Below, in pieces: positions 47,521-59,479 of a DNA stretch of 64,000 bases. The notes beneath the pieces are model-generated. The model was not told where the DNA came from, made no database searches, and saw nothing but the letters and a program-made list of their open reading frames with translations. The stretch's first letter is position 1. Each line of letters begins with the position of its first letter. The DNA is from Hymenolepis diminuta (lineage: Eukaryota > Platyhelminthes > Cestoda > Cyclophyllidea > Hymenolepididae). Made by a program: the position numbers and the translations under genes. Location: assembly GCA_900708905.1 (NCBI GenBank), contig CAADRB010000075.1, forward strand, positions 245,111 through 309,110, given 5' to 3'.

Positions 47521-48746
47521 TATATTTCCCTCTTCTTAATTGACTTTATGTAACGATGAGGCGAGTTATCAAAATAAATGCCTCCATAATTAGAAATAAA
47601 TAAGGTAAAATTCTATGGAATAAAACCGTACGATTAATCTATTATCAATTTTCGTCTTATTTTGCAAACCTTGATATGTGGATGCATATCAATGCATTTA
47701 AAATATGTATATCATTATGTCCTGATAGGTTGCGATATGTTTTAATGAATTCCCAAAGTGCGAAATTTATGCACATTAAAACTGCCGTATTTCAAATGAG
47801 ACTGATTCTCAGCTAACTCATACTAGTTGATCAATATGATCGCTTTCCAGGTCAGGATAAAGTCTCCCTTATCCGATTTTCATCATTCCAGCTTTTATTG
47901 GTTTCCTTTTCTTTGGAAATATATAAACACTCTTGGTAAATGAAATACTTTATGAAAGTAGCGTACATACGATACATTATAGGTCAAAATTCCATCAGTA
48001 AAATTTCCTTATTTTATCAGCAACTGTACCCTGATATTAATTTAGCATAAGAAGTCTGAATCAACATAAATAAAGGAGGTTCTGACGTGCCTACCTAGTT
48101 GGGTGACTACAAGGTGTTAACCTTTTGGATGCTTTCAACTCGTAAAGATGAAAAATTGGTAAAACCAAATTAATGAAAATATTTCAATTACTTTGTGCAT
48201 TAGTAAATTAGGATGCCTTTTTCGAAATGTATGAGGGTGAGATGATGACTGGTGGATAACTTCTACGAGTTGTCAAGTGGACTTCAATATATCCATGAGA
48301 TTGATTCCTAAAACTCCCCGTATCACTTTCCCATTTTTCCACCCGTGTCTCATCCACTTTCCAAAGACACCTGTTGCAATTCGATGAGGGATTCCACTTG
48401 AAGTTAAGTGAAATGAAAATATCGAAAGTTCATTCCTCCCCTCTCCAAATCATGATCATCTGTTAGATTAGTAGATCGCTTTCTCTCCTCAAATATCCTG
48501 CAGATTAGAAGAGAAATGACTGATGGACAGAAACATTACTAATAAAAAGTGTTTAAATAGTTATTAGTGCTGATACTGCCCGGTTATCCACTTCTAATTT
48601 CCTGGCATTGGTCGGGAAAATTGACTTCAGCTAAATAAAATTCCTTTGTTTTATAGGTCTGATATTGGGCTTCCACTATTTATAAAATCATTGCATCATT
48701 AAGTTGATTCATATAAAATAAAAATATTGTGAAATCTTGAAATCTA

Positions 48747-50085
48747 TCAGATTAAAAGAGAAGTTCTGCCCATTTTTTAAATTTGAATTGAAGTGAACAT
48801 TTTGTCAAAATACATTTATTTAGTGTTCAACATAGTCACCATTTCTATTAATTTCATCTTCCCATGTTGCCATAAGCTTTCCGATTCCTTCTACATAGAA
48901 TTTGGCCAGTTTGGACTCGGAAAGAAACTAGCTTCATTCCCACTTCTCCTCTTGAACTAAGCCTTCGAAGTCCCATTAAGTGATTCTGCAAGCTCCCGCG
49001 AAGGTGAAAATGGGTTGGTGCAAGAGAAGATCGGGAGAATGTGGTGGATGATGTATGACTTCCCAGCCAAATTCTTCAAGGAGATTTTTGGTTACTCTTG
49101 AAGTGTGGGGTCTGACATTGTCATGGTGAAGAATCACTCCCTTCCGGTTGATCAAAGAAGACCGTTTTCCTGCCTTCCGTTAACTGCTTTTAAACGAATT
49201 AGCTGCTGATAGTAGACTTCAGATGTTATCGCTTGATCGTCACCCATTGATTCATAATAAACAATCCCCTTCAAATCCCACCATACACATAGAAGCATTT
49301 TTTCGGGTGCAGTTCCGGATTGTCTCGGTTGTGGGATTGGCTTTGAATCACTGTCTTGACCTGGCCCCTGTCTTCTGCGCTTAACGTTGTTGTAAAGGAT
49401 CCACCACTTCTCGTCGCTGTTAGTTATGATTCGGTCAAAAAAAGGTGCCTGAAGTTCACGAGAACGCGGTGAAACACAACAAATCACACACTGTTGCTTG
49501 TTGATTTCTGACAAATTCCATTTCCCATGTGAGATCCATTTGCCAGCCTTTGAGACCTTCCCAATCAAGTCTTTTCATTTCCCTATATATGATCATGTGG
49601 CGGCTTACGTGGAAGGTTTTGCTCACTGAACTACTACCTGCTCCAGTAGTGCAGGTTGGACTTTCATCGGTGGCAACTTGCAATTGCTCAGGATTGGGTT
49701 TTTGAGCACCCTGCTCTCGGTTCGTCCCTCGTCTCTCAGGCTGAAGTCATCCTTTTTGAAACCACCTGCAGAAAACCACCTTCTGCAGGTCTTTTCATTC
49801 ACAACATTATTTGCATAAGTGTCTTTGAGTGTTTTTGCTGCTGAGCCCGCCGTATTCCCTTGATGAGATTCAAACAGTAAATTATGCCTGGTATGCTCTT
49901 TATTTGGAGTGTACATAAGGGGTAGAAATAGTTATTAATAACCATAATTATCACACGATCCGAAAGAAGAAATAATATTTTGTTAATTAGCATAGATAAG
50001 CATACAACATTAACAAGATAAATTGAAGTAATCGTGCTCTAAACACATAACTCAAAAATTGCACAGAACTTCTGTTACAATCTGA
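48747..50085 (-). mobile_element. Mariner element 2, near-identical to element 1
   Basis: It has the same 1339-bp length, inverted ends and disabling changes as the element at 35878-37216, but different flanks with its own TA duplication (48745-48746 and 50086-50087). I noticed only a handful of substitutions between the two, mostly near the left end. The shared frameshifts and missing third catalytic Asp mean both descend from an already broken element moved by transposase supplied elsewhere. Confidence 0.93.
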
Positions 50086-50089
50086 TATT

Positions 50090-51930
50090 TAAAGAGCTAA
50101 TGATTTTTAATTTAAAAACTGTTGAAGGGACAAATGAATGACTGTGTTTGAAATTTCTGACTGAAAACTTTTGCCAGAAGTTGAGCAGCGGCTTATAATG
50201 TTATTAACAAATAAGCACATTTAATGAAGTGACAAATTGATCGTACCGATTAAAACAGGTCATTAGAGGGAAAACAAGTTTGCTTCTAAACGAGGCTTTT
50301 AGACGTCTTTTTTCGAACCCCATTTTCTTTCTCTTTGATTATTTGATTTGCAATTTCAACTGATTTATACATCTTCTCCTTTCCATTTATCTTATTCAAT
50401 CCCCAGTTCAAAGGTCGCTACTCAAATCGGTACTAAATCCCGCTTTTATTACATTATTGCTAATTACTAAGTATCCATAACCCCATCTAAGTGTTCCATT
50501 GATTTTTTCAGCAGAGGACGTATCATTTGAGGATTTGGGAGGAGATAGCCAATGATAAAAAAGGAAGTAAATGTGCAGTGGTTTTTTATTCTAGCAGGAC
50601 AAACGGGTGACTTAGTGGAAAACACAGCGAGATGCAGGGAAACTATTGTTTTTCCATCTCGCACTGGGGACGTTTTTGCGACTTTTGGAAAAGGAAGATT
50701 TTACCGCGCATCGCACTCCACCATTATTTGATGTGCCTGATACCACGTTTAAAATTTCAAGAATCTCCTATTTGACTACTAACATCTGAAGCAGCTGGAG
50801 ACACATGGCGGCAGATTTTATCTCAAAACTTAAATATCAGAGTTCGTTAACCACCATGCTATGACGACATTTAACTAATCCGATTGATTTGATAATGACA
50901 TTCAAATTGATTTTAATAATTTAATAAATAGATATTATAATACATAAAAGCCATCTTTATTAATTTCCGGCCTTTGGTAAGAGTTTGTATAAACATTTTT
51001 AAAATTCCTTTTGAGGGTTTTTATCTATTGGTGGCCAAACTGAGGACACGTGAGTAAAAGCTTTTTGGGTCAATTAAGGTCATCCCATCAAAAAATAGCC
51101 CTTATAAACAGACTAATAGGTGTAAAATTAACAGGCCAACTTGAATAGTTTTACCTGCGGTTTTTCCCCTGTCAATTGTATTAAGGTGAGGAAAGTATTC
51201 ATTGAATACTTTTTTTGAGAAAATAAAATTTTTATCTCTTATATCTCTTATCTCTTATGAACCTTATAGTAGTATTATTGACTCGTTTGTATACTTCAAG
51301 GTCACAATCGAAAGGGGGTAACTCTAATCAGTATTCCAGTTATGCTCTTAACCATTAATTTATCAAATGCTTTCTCGTTAATATGGTTTTGATTCCTTTT
51401 AAAATTATAATGACAAGGTACTAAGTTTATATTTTTTTCAAAATCGAGTAAATGATTGTCAACGGAAGGCAAATGCCAGATGCGGCATATCTTTCCGTAC
51501 AAAGTACTTCACTCTGAGTAGTTCAGCAAATGACGAGTTCTTATGGAAACTAAGTGATTCTGTGTTTGTCGCAGATTAAAGCCGATATCCAAACGCGATT
51601 TACCATCAGAGACCCCAAAATGTCCATTATTAGTGTTGGAAAACATTTCTCAAAAGGCTTGGGGATTATCCAATATTCTATCTAAAACAGTGATTTTCTA
51701 AAATTTTTCATTAATATACACAACATCCCTAGCAAATAATTAGTTATACCCTGCGCTTACTCAGTCAGGGTATAGGTACTTGAACAATTTTACTTGAAAT
51801 TTGAGAATGAGTTCTATAGATTATCACCCTGGTTAATAAAATGATGAATTTATCAATAAGGGAGGCTTTTGAAAAAGATAAAGAAGGGTTTACTGTGAAT
51901 AGATTACAAATAAATTCCTTCAGATATCTG
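50090..51930. other. Intergenic, no gene seen
   Basis: AT-rich sequence. A segment near 51575-51600 (AAGCCGATATCC, then ATTTACCATCAGAG) weakly recalls the HES-upstream repeat, but it is too short to call. Confidence 0.45.
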
Positions 51931-51934
51931 AACT

Positions 51935-52346
51935 ATTATTATATTTATTGCTCAGGGTAATACAAATAAATTTTACAATTTCTAATTGTGGGAAGCAATT
52001 GACATCGAAAATTAGTAAGTCGAACTAATGATAAAGGGAACCAAAAAGATACAGAGAGCAATGTCAAGGTGTCAAAGAATCTTACTTCATTTGATTTTTG
52101 GACTGTGATTAGAGAATATTTACTAACTGGACAGTTCACGCCCCAAAATTCAAATTTTACGAATCATCTACTGGATTGCAGCACATGCTTGTCATCAATG
52201 TTCAATCCTTATTGACCGGCGTCATTTATTCAAGAAGGGTTGATCTTGCCATTTCATTTCACCCTTTCTTCCAATGGTTGATAAGGCAAATGATCTAACA
52301 TGATATTCCACTCCTTACAGTTTTAATATAGCAAAGATGAGGTAGC
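51935..52346 (-). repeat. Inverted repeat arm 1 (family 3)
   Basis: The reverse complement matches 59069-59475 almost exactly, so the two arms enclose HES-C. Both arms contain the same short open frame (51945-52139 minus, 59267-59461 plus), which is a by-product of the repeat. A diverged relative sits at 16555-16900. Confidence 0.88.
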
Positions 52347-52349
52347 CAA

Positions 52350-53565
52350 ACAACCTAAGTTAGCAGAGCTCAATTAGCTTTGTTCATTCAAGATGAAAAC
52401 TAAAATAATTCTGAACTGGTTTGGAACAATTTAATGCAGTGCATGTCCATCTTTGTCTATATGTGGCTCTACACCGATGGGAGTGCTAAATTGAATTCGT
52501 ATTAAAGTTGCAAGTGCAGCGTGCAAATATGTGATTATATGGTCTAAATGGCCGTTTTTTGCCGAACGTTCATCTTCAAAATTATTTGATCAGTATATAA
52601 AACACATTATTAAATTTACAACAACAATTCAATTAAATGTCTCTCAGGTTGTGTGAAACGTTAAAATAAATTTCTATTTCATTTTGATCAAAGTAATTCT
52701 GATTTAGACCTATATTAACCTCCACGGATATTATAAATCACCAAACATTGCCACTTTGAGCTGCATTAACAATATTGAGCATTTTCTGTTTCATTAATAG
52801 AGAAAAACACTGTCAGTGAGCAGTGTTATGTTAAAATGCAGTTAATTAGTATCATACTGCTATTAGAAGAAAATGCATCGGAAAGACATGATCAATCATC
52901 TTCCTCTCTTGTTACGGCGTTCTCACACCAGCCGTGGAACTGCCTAGTAAGTGTCACCTTTGGACCCATTTCTTGCAAAGCCTCTATGCGTCCACAATAG
53001 TTAACAGACCGGGGGGGAGGTAGCTAGTGCCACCTGAAGGCTCACAAACCACCAAGCACGTATACTGACCGCACCGTCCGCGTCAAGCGTGCTAGGTGGG
53101 CTTTTCGTGGAGTCGCCATATGTGATTAATGTTCATTGAGCTTGCTAGGCTTCTTTTATTGGTCGTGTTTAAACAGACCCCATTTATACCTACCGATCAA
53201 CTTTATTTTCAGTGGCTAAGTGTGTAATTCTGTACATGAAGGAAGATGTAAAATTAAAAGAAACAGTTGTAGGATTCTAAGAAAGGTTGACTTAGTTTGT
53301 GGTCATTTGGAGTTGAACATGGCAAGATGTGTTTGAGTAACCACAATAGCATGCCGGACGATTAAAATGGACCTTTAATGATGACGTTTGAAGCGATCAG
53401 TATTCATTAATACTATCGTGGTGGCTCTTAGGAGAGAGATGGGGCGAAAAATGATAGAGCTGTTTACAGGGGTGACTATATGTGGGGGAATTCCAGGTAA
53501 TTGTTTGCTATTTACGAGAAGATTAAAATAGTTTGTAACGCAGTAAAGAAAGATGAAACGTCTAG
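52350..53565. other. Intergenic, no gene seen
   Basis: A GC-richer patch at about 52910-53110 begins with a family-4 fragment (GGCGTTCTCACACC). The rest has no supportable feature. Confidence 0.45.
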
Positions 53566-53570
53566 TCAGC

Positions 53571-53885
53571 TTTAATAACTTGCTCATTTGCCCACTTAAT
53601 GGAGCTACAATTACTCAGACTCTAGGATGAGGAAGGAAGAAGACTTGTAGCTCAACCAACGGTTCGCTATTGAATAAATGCACTAATATAGAATTGTATA
53701 TTGGATGGATGACAAAGGGAATCCATTTGACAAATGCTGGCAGTTATGGGGTCTTCACCGGTGGTCTTACATATTTAAATCTGAGCGTAGAAATTTAACA
53801 ATCGATAGCTCAGTACGTGAGACATGAGCTTATGAGTACACCGACGGCACTCTTAGTGCACCGAAAATGTCTAATTTGGCCTCCC
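53571..53885 (+). repeat. Dispersed repeat, family 5
   Basis: Partner of 46008-46320. The other copy follows a HES gene, but I could find no HES exon just upstream of this one. Confidence 0.7.
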
Positions 53886-54499
53886 AACATCAGCAAACTT
53901 CTACCTACATTCAAAAATAATTTTTGTCGACGGTGAGAGATCCAGGTCCATTTCATGCACCCGGGTGTCTATTCCAAGACAATTGTTTAAACTTTTGGAT
54001 GCCAAGCCTGTCAATCGATTAAACCTTTGTTAAATCTACTCGCAAACTGCCATTCACACGCTTTTGCCAAATATGATTAAAGAGTAAAATTCAAGTATAT
54101 GAGTACACAAATAGTTTGACCTAATCTGGTCCAGGATTTACACGAAAATATCATTTTGAGCTGGATGTATTCATACTTCTGAGCACAATTGACTGCCATT
54201 CCAGAATGAGAGAAAATCGGGAAGTCCCAGGTTTTAGCAACAATTTAACAGGGTTTTTTGCTTTATAGCGAAGTATTCTTGATTGTAATGCTAAATTTCC
54301 AAAGAGTATTTCGGGGATACTTTCTCCAATTTCTAGAGAGAAAAGGTTTTCTTAAGAAAGTAATACATATCCATGAGATAAATTAAACAAACTCGATTTG
54401 TCGGACTAGAGTAGCGGCTGTACTTGGTTTGATGAACAAGATTTAAGCCATAGAGACGAATTGGAAGTAATAACACCCCTTTCTCTAAATTGATGGATC

Positions 54500-54740
54500 G
54501 CAATAACCACGGGGAAAGAGGTGATATAACACAGCTGATTCTCTGTGAACTAACAATTTGGGGTAATCCAATTAGTTATTTCTCGTTTCGTCGAGGTAAT
54601 CGTCGCCCTGACAACGGTAAATCGTGTGGCCTTAATCTGCATTTTGGGGAGCTGTAGAGGACAATCATTGGGATTTTTTTAGTAAGCGGACTGTATCCAT
54701 GCCTTATTAAGTAGAGCTTTATCAATCTACCACGAGCTAT
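54500..54740 (+). repeat. HES-upstream repeat (family 2), partial
   Basis: Contains GATATAACACAGCTGATT, GGTAATCCAATTAGT, GGTAATCGTCGCCCTGACAAC and GGGGAGCTGTAG, parallel to 43985-44200. It is one of two copies upstream of HES-C. Confidence 0.45.
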
Positions 54741-55204
54741 CAAGTTATTTATGTTATTTCCGGACTGGATGAAATTAAAAAATGTTTATAATGTGAAATA
54801 TCATGATTTCGTGTTACGTCTGTGAAGGAAAAGGTCCATTAAAATACCTGTTGGATAGATGCAATGATAGTATATCATATTCCAAGAACCCGAAACACTA
54901 TTACTTCTAAATGTGTAACTTATCGGTTATTACTAATGAATCAAATAAAAGGTTTAGAACAAGTTCGTAACGTTTAATTGTCAAATATTAACGGTTAGAA
55001 TATTAAATCATGATTGTATTAATGAGCTAGCGAAAGATAATTAACAATCGTACTTCCCTAACTGATAAATCGACCATGAAGTATCATAAGAATCACCACT
55101 GGCCGAATGCTACATTCCGAAAAAACCTGGCTATTTCCATGAATGTATAATTCGTAATTCTACCAATATATTAATCATTAACGAGAATAAACTTCCCAAA
55201 TGTT

Positions 55205-55590
55205 TCAGTTTTCAGTTACCAACTGAGATACTTCAATTTGGTTCGGTTTAGGTAGTAACTAAATAAGTATTGATGGACTATTAGGGAGAAATATAATCTG
55301 ATTTGTGGTTTAGACAATCCTTTTTACGATTTATGTCATGGAGACAAGTTCTATATTAGTTTCACTTCTCCCTTTTCCTCAACTAACTCAGGTCATAGAA
55401 TGGCAGATTCGCTGACCACAGTGTGAGAAAGTACACCCGATTCTGCTGTGAGCTGGTCCAATTATTCAGTTCTTAAACCGTTATAACGCATATCCTAAAA
55501 CCTCTATAGGGAATAATCACCTGTCCACTTGACATGGGCGTTTTACATAATTTCCGTCTGTGTCTTTGGGTCTAACTGAAAGCGATTAGC
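55205..55590 (+). repeat. HES-upstream repeat (family 2), before HES-C
   Basis: TTTTCAGTTACCAACTGAG, CTCAGGTCATAGAA, CACCTGTCCACTTGACA and CTGTGTCTTTGGGTCTAACTGA parallel the copies before HES-B and HES-D. It ends about 0.7 kb before the HES-C start. Confidence 0.5.
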
Positions 55591-56129
55591 AGAATAATCA
55601 ATATTATGAAGGCAAATGTGAAGTAAAATGAAAATTACAGTAGTAGATAGGAAAACAGTTAATTTGCTTACGCTACATAGGTAAGTAGAGAGAGTAGATC
55701 ATACAAATTGAAGCCAAAGTCGACAACGGTCGACACAATATGACTGACAAAACTTAGAATATCAATTATTAATCTTTAAGTTATTACCAGACTGTCAGAT
55801 CGGTTCGTTAGGGTCAACTGTTTCAACTAATAAATAATCAGTCTTTGTTCAAAATTATTTTTGCTAGATCTCACTAAGTATGTCGAATTTCTTATTGACG
55901 GACAAAAGTAAATTAATAATATCGTATAAATCAGAACTCAAGTATTCATAGAAATTTCAGTCACTATTTAAATTATTATTTTATTATAAATATTTCTTAC
56001 ATATGTCTTGTGATCTATTATAAACGCTGTCTTTGTGTTTGGGTTTAGATTCATCAAAATAAGACAGGTTTAGTAAAATTTGTATTTGAAAATCCAAGAT
56101 AAAGTACAGGTTGATCGTGCACGTCACAC

Positions 56130-56180
56130 ACCTTGATTAGTCGACCCAGGTAAACGTGTTCTCATAAATATGATTGGCGA
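56130..56180 (+). promoter_or_regulatory. HES-C promoter relic, one CCAAT box lost
   Basis: At the place of the first box the sequence reads CTTGATTAGTC (ATTAG, 56135-56139), a broken CCAAT box. The second, ATATGATTGGCG (56173-56177), is intact, 86-90 bp before the old ATG. Confidence 0.4.
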
Positions 56181-56262
56181 AAAGTGGGTCAATAATATAC
56201 TCGTGGATGATGATAAACAAAATTTTCTCATTTCTGTTTGGTGAATGTGTTTCAGTCGTCAG

Positions 56263-57104
56263 ATGCCTCTCTTTCCGACTAATATGAATCAATAAGCTAA
56301 ACCGATATCAACACCGAACCAGAACGCCCAACATGTAGTGCCTGTTTTTCCTATTATGTATCCAACTATTACCAATAGCCATCACCAGCAAATGTTTCAA
56401 CTAATTGTACCATTGTCTTCTACTACGTCTATTCCGAATGTTCAAAAGAACTTCTGCATAGCTGAGTGAACGAGAAAGGAGCACGTTAAAATGACTAGCC
56501 AAACCAAAGCGATTTAAGTTTCCGTTTTTAAGATGTCCAGTGAAAATGTATGATTTCTAATAAATTATGCGCTGTTTCTATGATATATTTTAAACATCAC
56601 ACTTTAATTAAAATTTGGGATCGCATTATCGATTTAGAGGTTGATGTGTTAATAAATATCGAGTTTTATATTCTCTCGGACTTCTCATTTATGTGATTTT
56701 TATTTATTTTTGCAGGCTATTAGAAAGACAGAGATATGTGAAATGCTGGGAGATTGTCTAACACTGATGAAATGCTTTTATAATGTTGTGGAGGAGGATC
56801 AGATATTGAAATTGGGAGTTCTGCCGCCAAGTATGTTGTCATCGAATTCTTCCGGGAGACGTATTCGAATACGGAATCCTGTCACTTTGTTGAGAAAAGG
56901 TAAGGAAAAGGAGAATTCAACACCAAATTCCTTTGCATCTGCTTGTTCTCCTGTTTCTACCGATCTGTCTTTGGTCCAGACTGCATCAACTCCAATGGAA
57001 GGGGAGAGTGTTGATAGTGGTCTGGAGCAGTCATAGCCCTCCACATCTTTCGACACACTAAATTTTCCCTCATCGTCATTTCGTGAATCTCGACGTTAAA
57101 AGAA
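56263..57104 (+). pseudogene. HES-C: HES-like bHLH pseudogene, mosaic
   Basis: The former ATG at 56263 opens only 10 codons before TAA. Further on, QHVVPVFPIMYPTI matches exon 1 of HES-D (PVFPIMYSTI). Intron 1 and the start of the basic region are missing, and later stops interrupt exon 2, which ends at about 56547 with a GT donor. Exon 3 from 56716 is open for 106 codons to TAG at 57034-57036 and is almost the same as in HES-B. After the TAG the tail soon meets TAA (57102-57104), and the WRPY motif is lost (TSGDRI-like residues remain in frame). It cannot encode a bHLH factor. Exon 3 alone stays open only because it was recently copied. Confidence 0.85.
56662..57091 (+). repeat. Conversion tract shared with HES-B (HES-C copy)
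   Basis: Partner of 45302-45732. The three coding differences before the TAG all change the residue (Asn/Asp, Arg/Gly, Ala/Val). The tract stops at CGTGAATCTC, after which the two copies differ at many sites. Confidence 0.85.
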
Positions 57105-57924
57105 TCCGGAGTAACTCTTGATCCCCACATCTGGTGACCGCATTTAAAATAATGATATTAATGTATTGTTTATTTTAACTGGTACTTTTTTTAATAAGTG
57201 CAGCCTCCAGTGGGTCATGCTTTCTAATTTGTACAAGAGAGATGGTGGATCGATGGACTCATTAACGATTTACTTGATTTAATCGATGTTCCACCCCTCT
57301 TAATATGTATAGATAAGTCCACGTTTTTTTATATTTTGGGAAAAAAATATATATCTTATTTTATTTAATGAGAACGTATTAGACATTTAAACCATTTCCT
57401 TTTAACTGGATCTAACCATATCAAGTAATCTAATTTATCTTTAACTGTAGGAGGATAGGAAGAGTTAAAATTTTTTATTTTAGCCCCCAAAACTATCTCT
57501 TACGTTCAATTTCAAGTTGGAAAATAAATTTTTCAAAATATCAGTTTTTAATTTCCCAGAATCTTTCCCTTGCATACCTCTGAGCACTCAGCCATGATAA
57601 ACACTGTCAATAAAATAATATTATCCTTCTTAATTTGTTTAGTAGTTATTTTATGTTTTTCCCTATGTTATAAAATAGTTCCTCATCTTTATAATTTTTA
57701 TATGAACTAACGTGCTAAAATAAATCTGAAAATAATCAGTCTCCAAAATAGGAAACAAAATTTGTTGTTTCCACTTTCTTGACTCGGATATCAACTTCTA
57801 GATAGTAACACAATATTTAATAAATTGATTTTTCAAAAGATAACACTGCACTTTCTTCTCTTTTTGACTGTAAAATTCTGAGCTATTACATTCTTTTCTT
57901 TTCGGCTATTTACCTAAGTTTAAA

Positions 57925-58370
57925 AAAGCCCACGATAGTACGTAACTCTGTACAGATTTTCGAAGAAATGACAAAGTTAGCAATTTGGATCCTTGGAAGA
58001 GTCTTCATAAAGTTGGAATCAGGAAGGAAAATTGACTCCAATTTTGAAAGAACAGTGGTGTGTGGTTTAGATGGATGCTCTAGTTACTGGAAATCGATGG
58101 TACTAAATGAGATTATTTTTGTGCTACTAAGGCCAAATTTTCAAAGATGATTTATTCCGATTTTATTAGTAAGATTTAATAATGTACAATCAAATGTTTT
58201 GACATAAACCGATATTAAATTATTCTTAAAAAGTATGGGGAATGCAATTGAATCTGTCACAATTCGTAGGGGAGACTGACTTAGGGTCAGTTCTTCTGAA
58301 GACACCAATTGGCCTGATAAATACATGAGATTCTCCGTGTCTTTATCCCCGATATTAATCTTCCTTCTTG
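57925..58370 (+). repeat. HES 3' duplicon, after HES-C
   Basis: GAAGAAATGACAAAG, GGTACTAAATGAG, CACAATTCGTAGGGGAGACTGAC and GATAAATACATGAG parallel the segments after HES-B and HES-D. The 60-codon frame at 57968-58150 is incidental. Confidence 0.5.
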
Positions 58371-59068
58371 AAAGTTTTTATGAGTGATGCTACAAGTTAT
58401 TAAGCTAAAACTCTTACAAATGGAAATGGTTTAAATGGGACATTCTTTCACTATCTTCAACCAAAAGCATTGAGTAATCCATTTAGAATATCAATTTGTA
58501 ATATTTATTTTGCTTATTTCAAAGGGTTAATGCATGTTATAAAGTGTGAAGTAGGGTGAATGATTGATTTATGAAATGCCTATCCAACTGGATAGCTAAT
58601 GAACGGAAAAACTTAGATATCAAACTCTACTTGCCATAGAGCTGAAAGCATACTAACTAGAAATTATACTTAATCCGTCAGTGAATTAGTAATCTAATCG
58701 GTATTCGGAAATTAGTGTTTGTAAGAGTAAGATTTTGATCTTCCAATAATTACCTTTAATAGTCTATAGGACTTCGTTATATCCACGAACGTAATTCTCT
58801 CTCATTTTCTTTATTCTGATGAAGTCACCCCCTTTATGAGTTCCCGATGGAGATTTCCACCATCTAGAGTTCATTTTCCGTATGTCCTCACGGTAGTTTG
58901 CTAAAAAGATCTTAATTTCTCCCACCTCGACCGCTGAGATCTAGTAACCAAGTCAATCCAGTGAAGGAAACAAAAAACTTGTATTAGCGATAGGAAAATT
59001 TTTTATAACGTCACCATTAGATTAAATAATAAGACTAAAAACTTAAGTTAGAATGTTTAGCTACCTCA

Positions 59069-59475
59069 TCTTTGCTATATTAAAATTGTAAGGAGTGGAA
59101 TATCATGTTAGATCATTTGCCTTATCAACCATTGGAAGAAAGGGTGAAATGAAATGGCAAGATCAACCCTTCTTGAATAAATGACGCCGGTCAATAAGGA
59201 TTGAACATTGATGACAAGCATGTGCTGCAATCCAGTAGATGATTCGTAAAATTTGAATTTTGGGGCGTGAACTGTCCAGTTAGTAAATATTCTCTAATCA
59301 CAGTCCAAAAATCAAATGAAGTAAGATTCTTTGACACCTTGACATTGCTCTCTGTATCTTTTTGGTTCCCTTTATCATTAGTTCGACTTACTAATTTTCG
59401 ATGTCAATTGCTTCCCACAATTAGAAATTGTAAAATTTATTTGTATTACCCTGGGCAATAATAATAGATATGGCC
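59069..59475 (+). repeat. Inverted repeat arm 2 (family 3)
   Basis: Matches the reverse complement of 51935-52346 with very few differences (for example AAAATTG against AAAACTG, and CCTGGGCAA against CCTGAGCAA). Beyond the tract the flanks show weaker similarity, so a longer, older duplication may have been partly homogenised. Confidence 0.88.
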
Positions 59476-59479
59476 CTAT

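Noticed and set aside
51945..59461. Identical 64-residue open frames at 51945-52139 (minus) and 59267-59461 (plus) as a duplicated gene
   Set aside because: They are produced by the inverted repeat arms. The diverged family member at 16.6 kb does not keep the frame.
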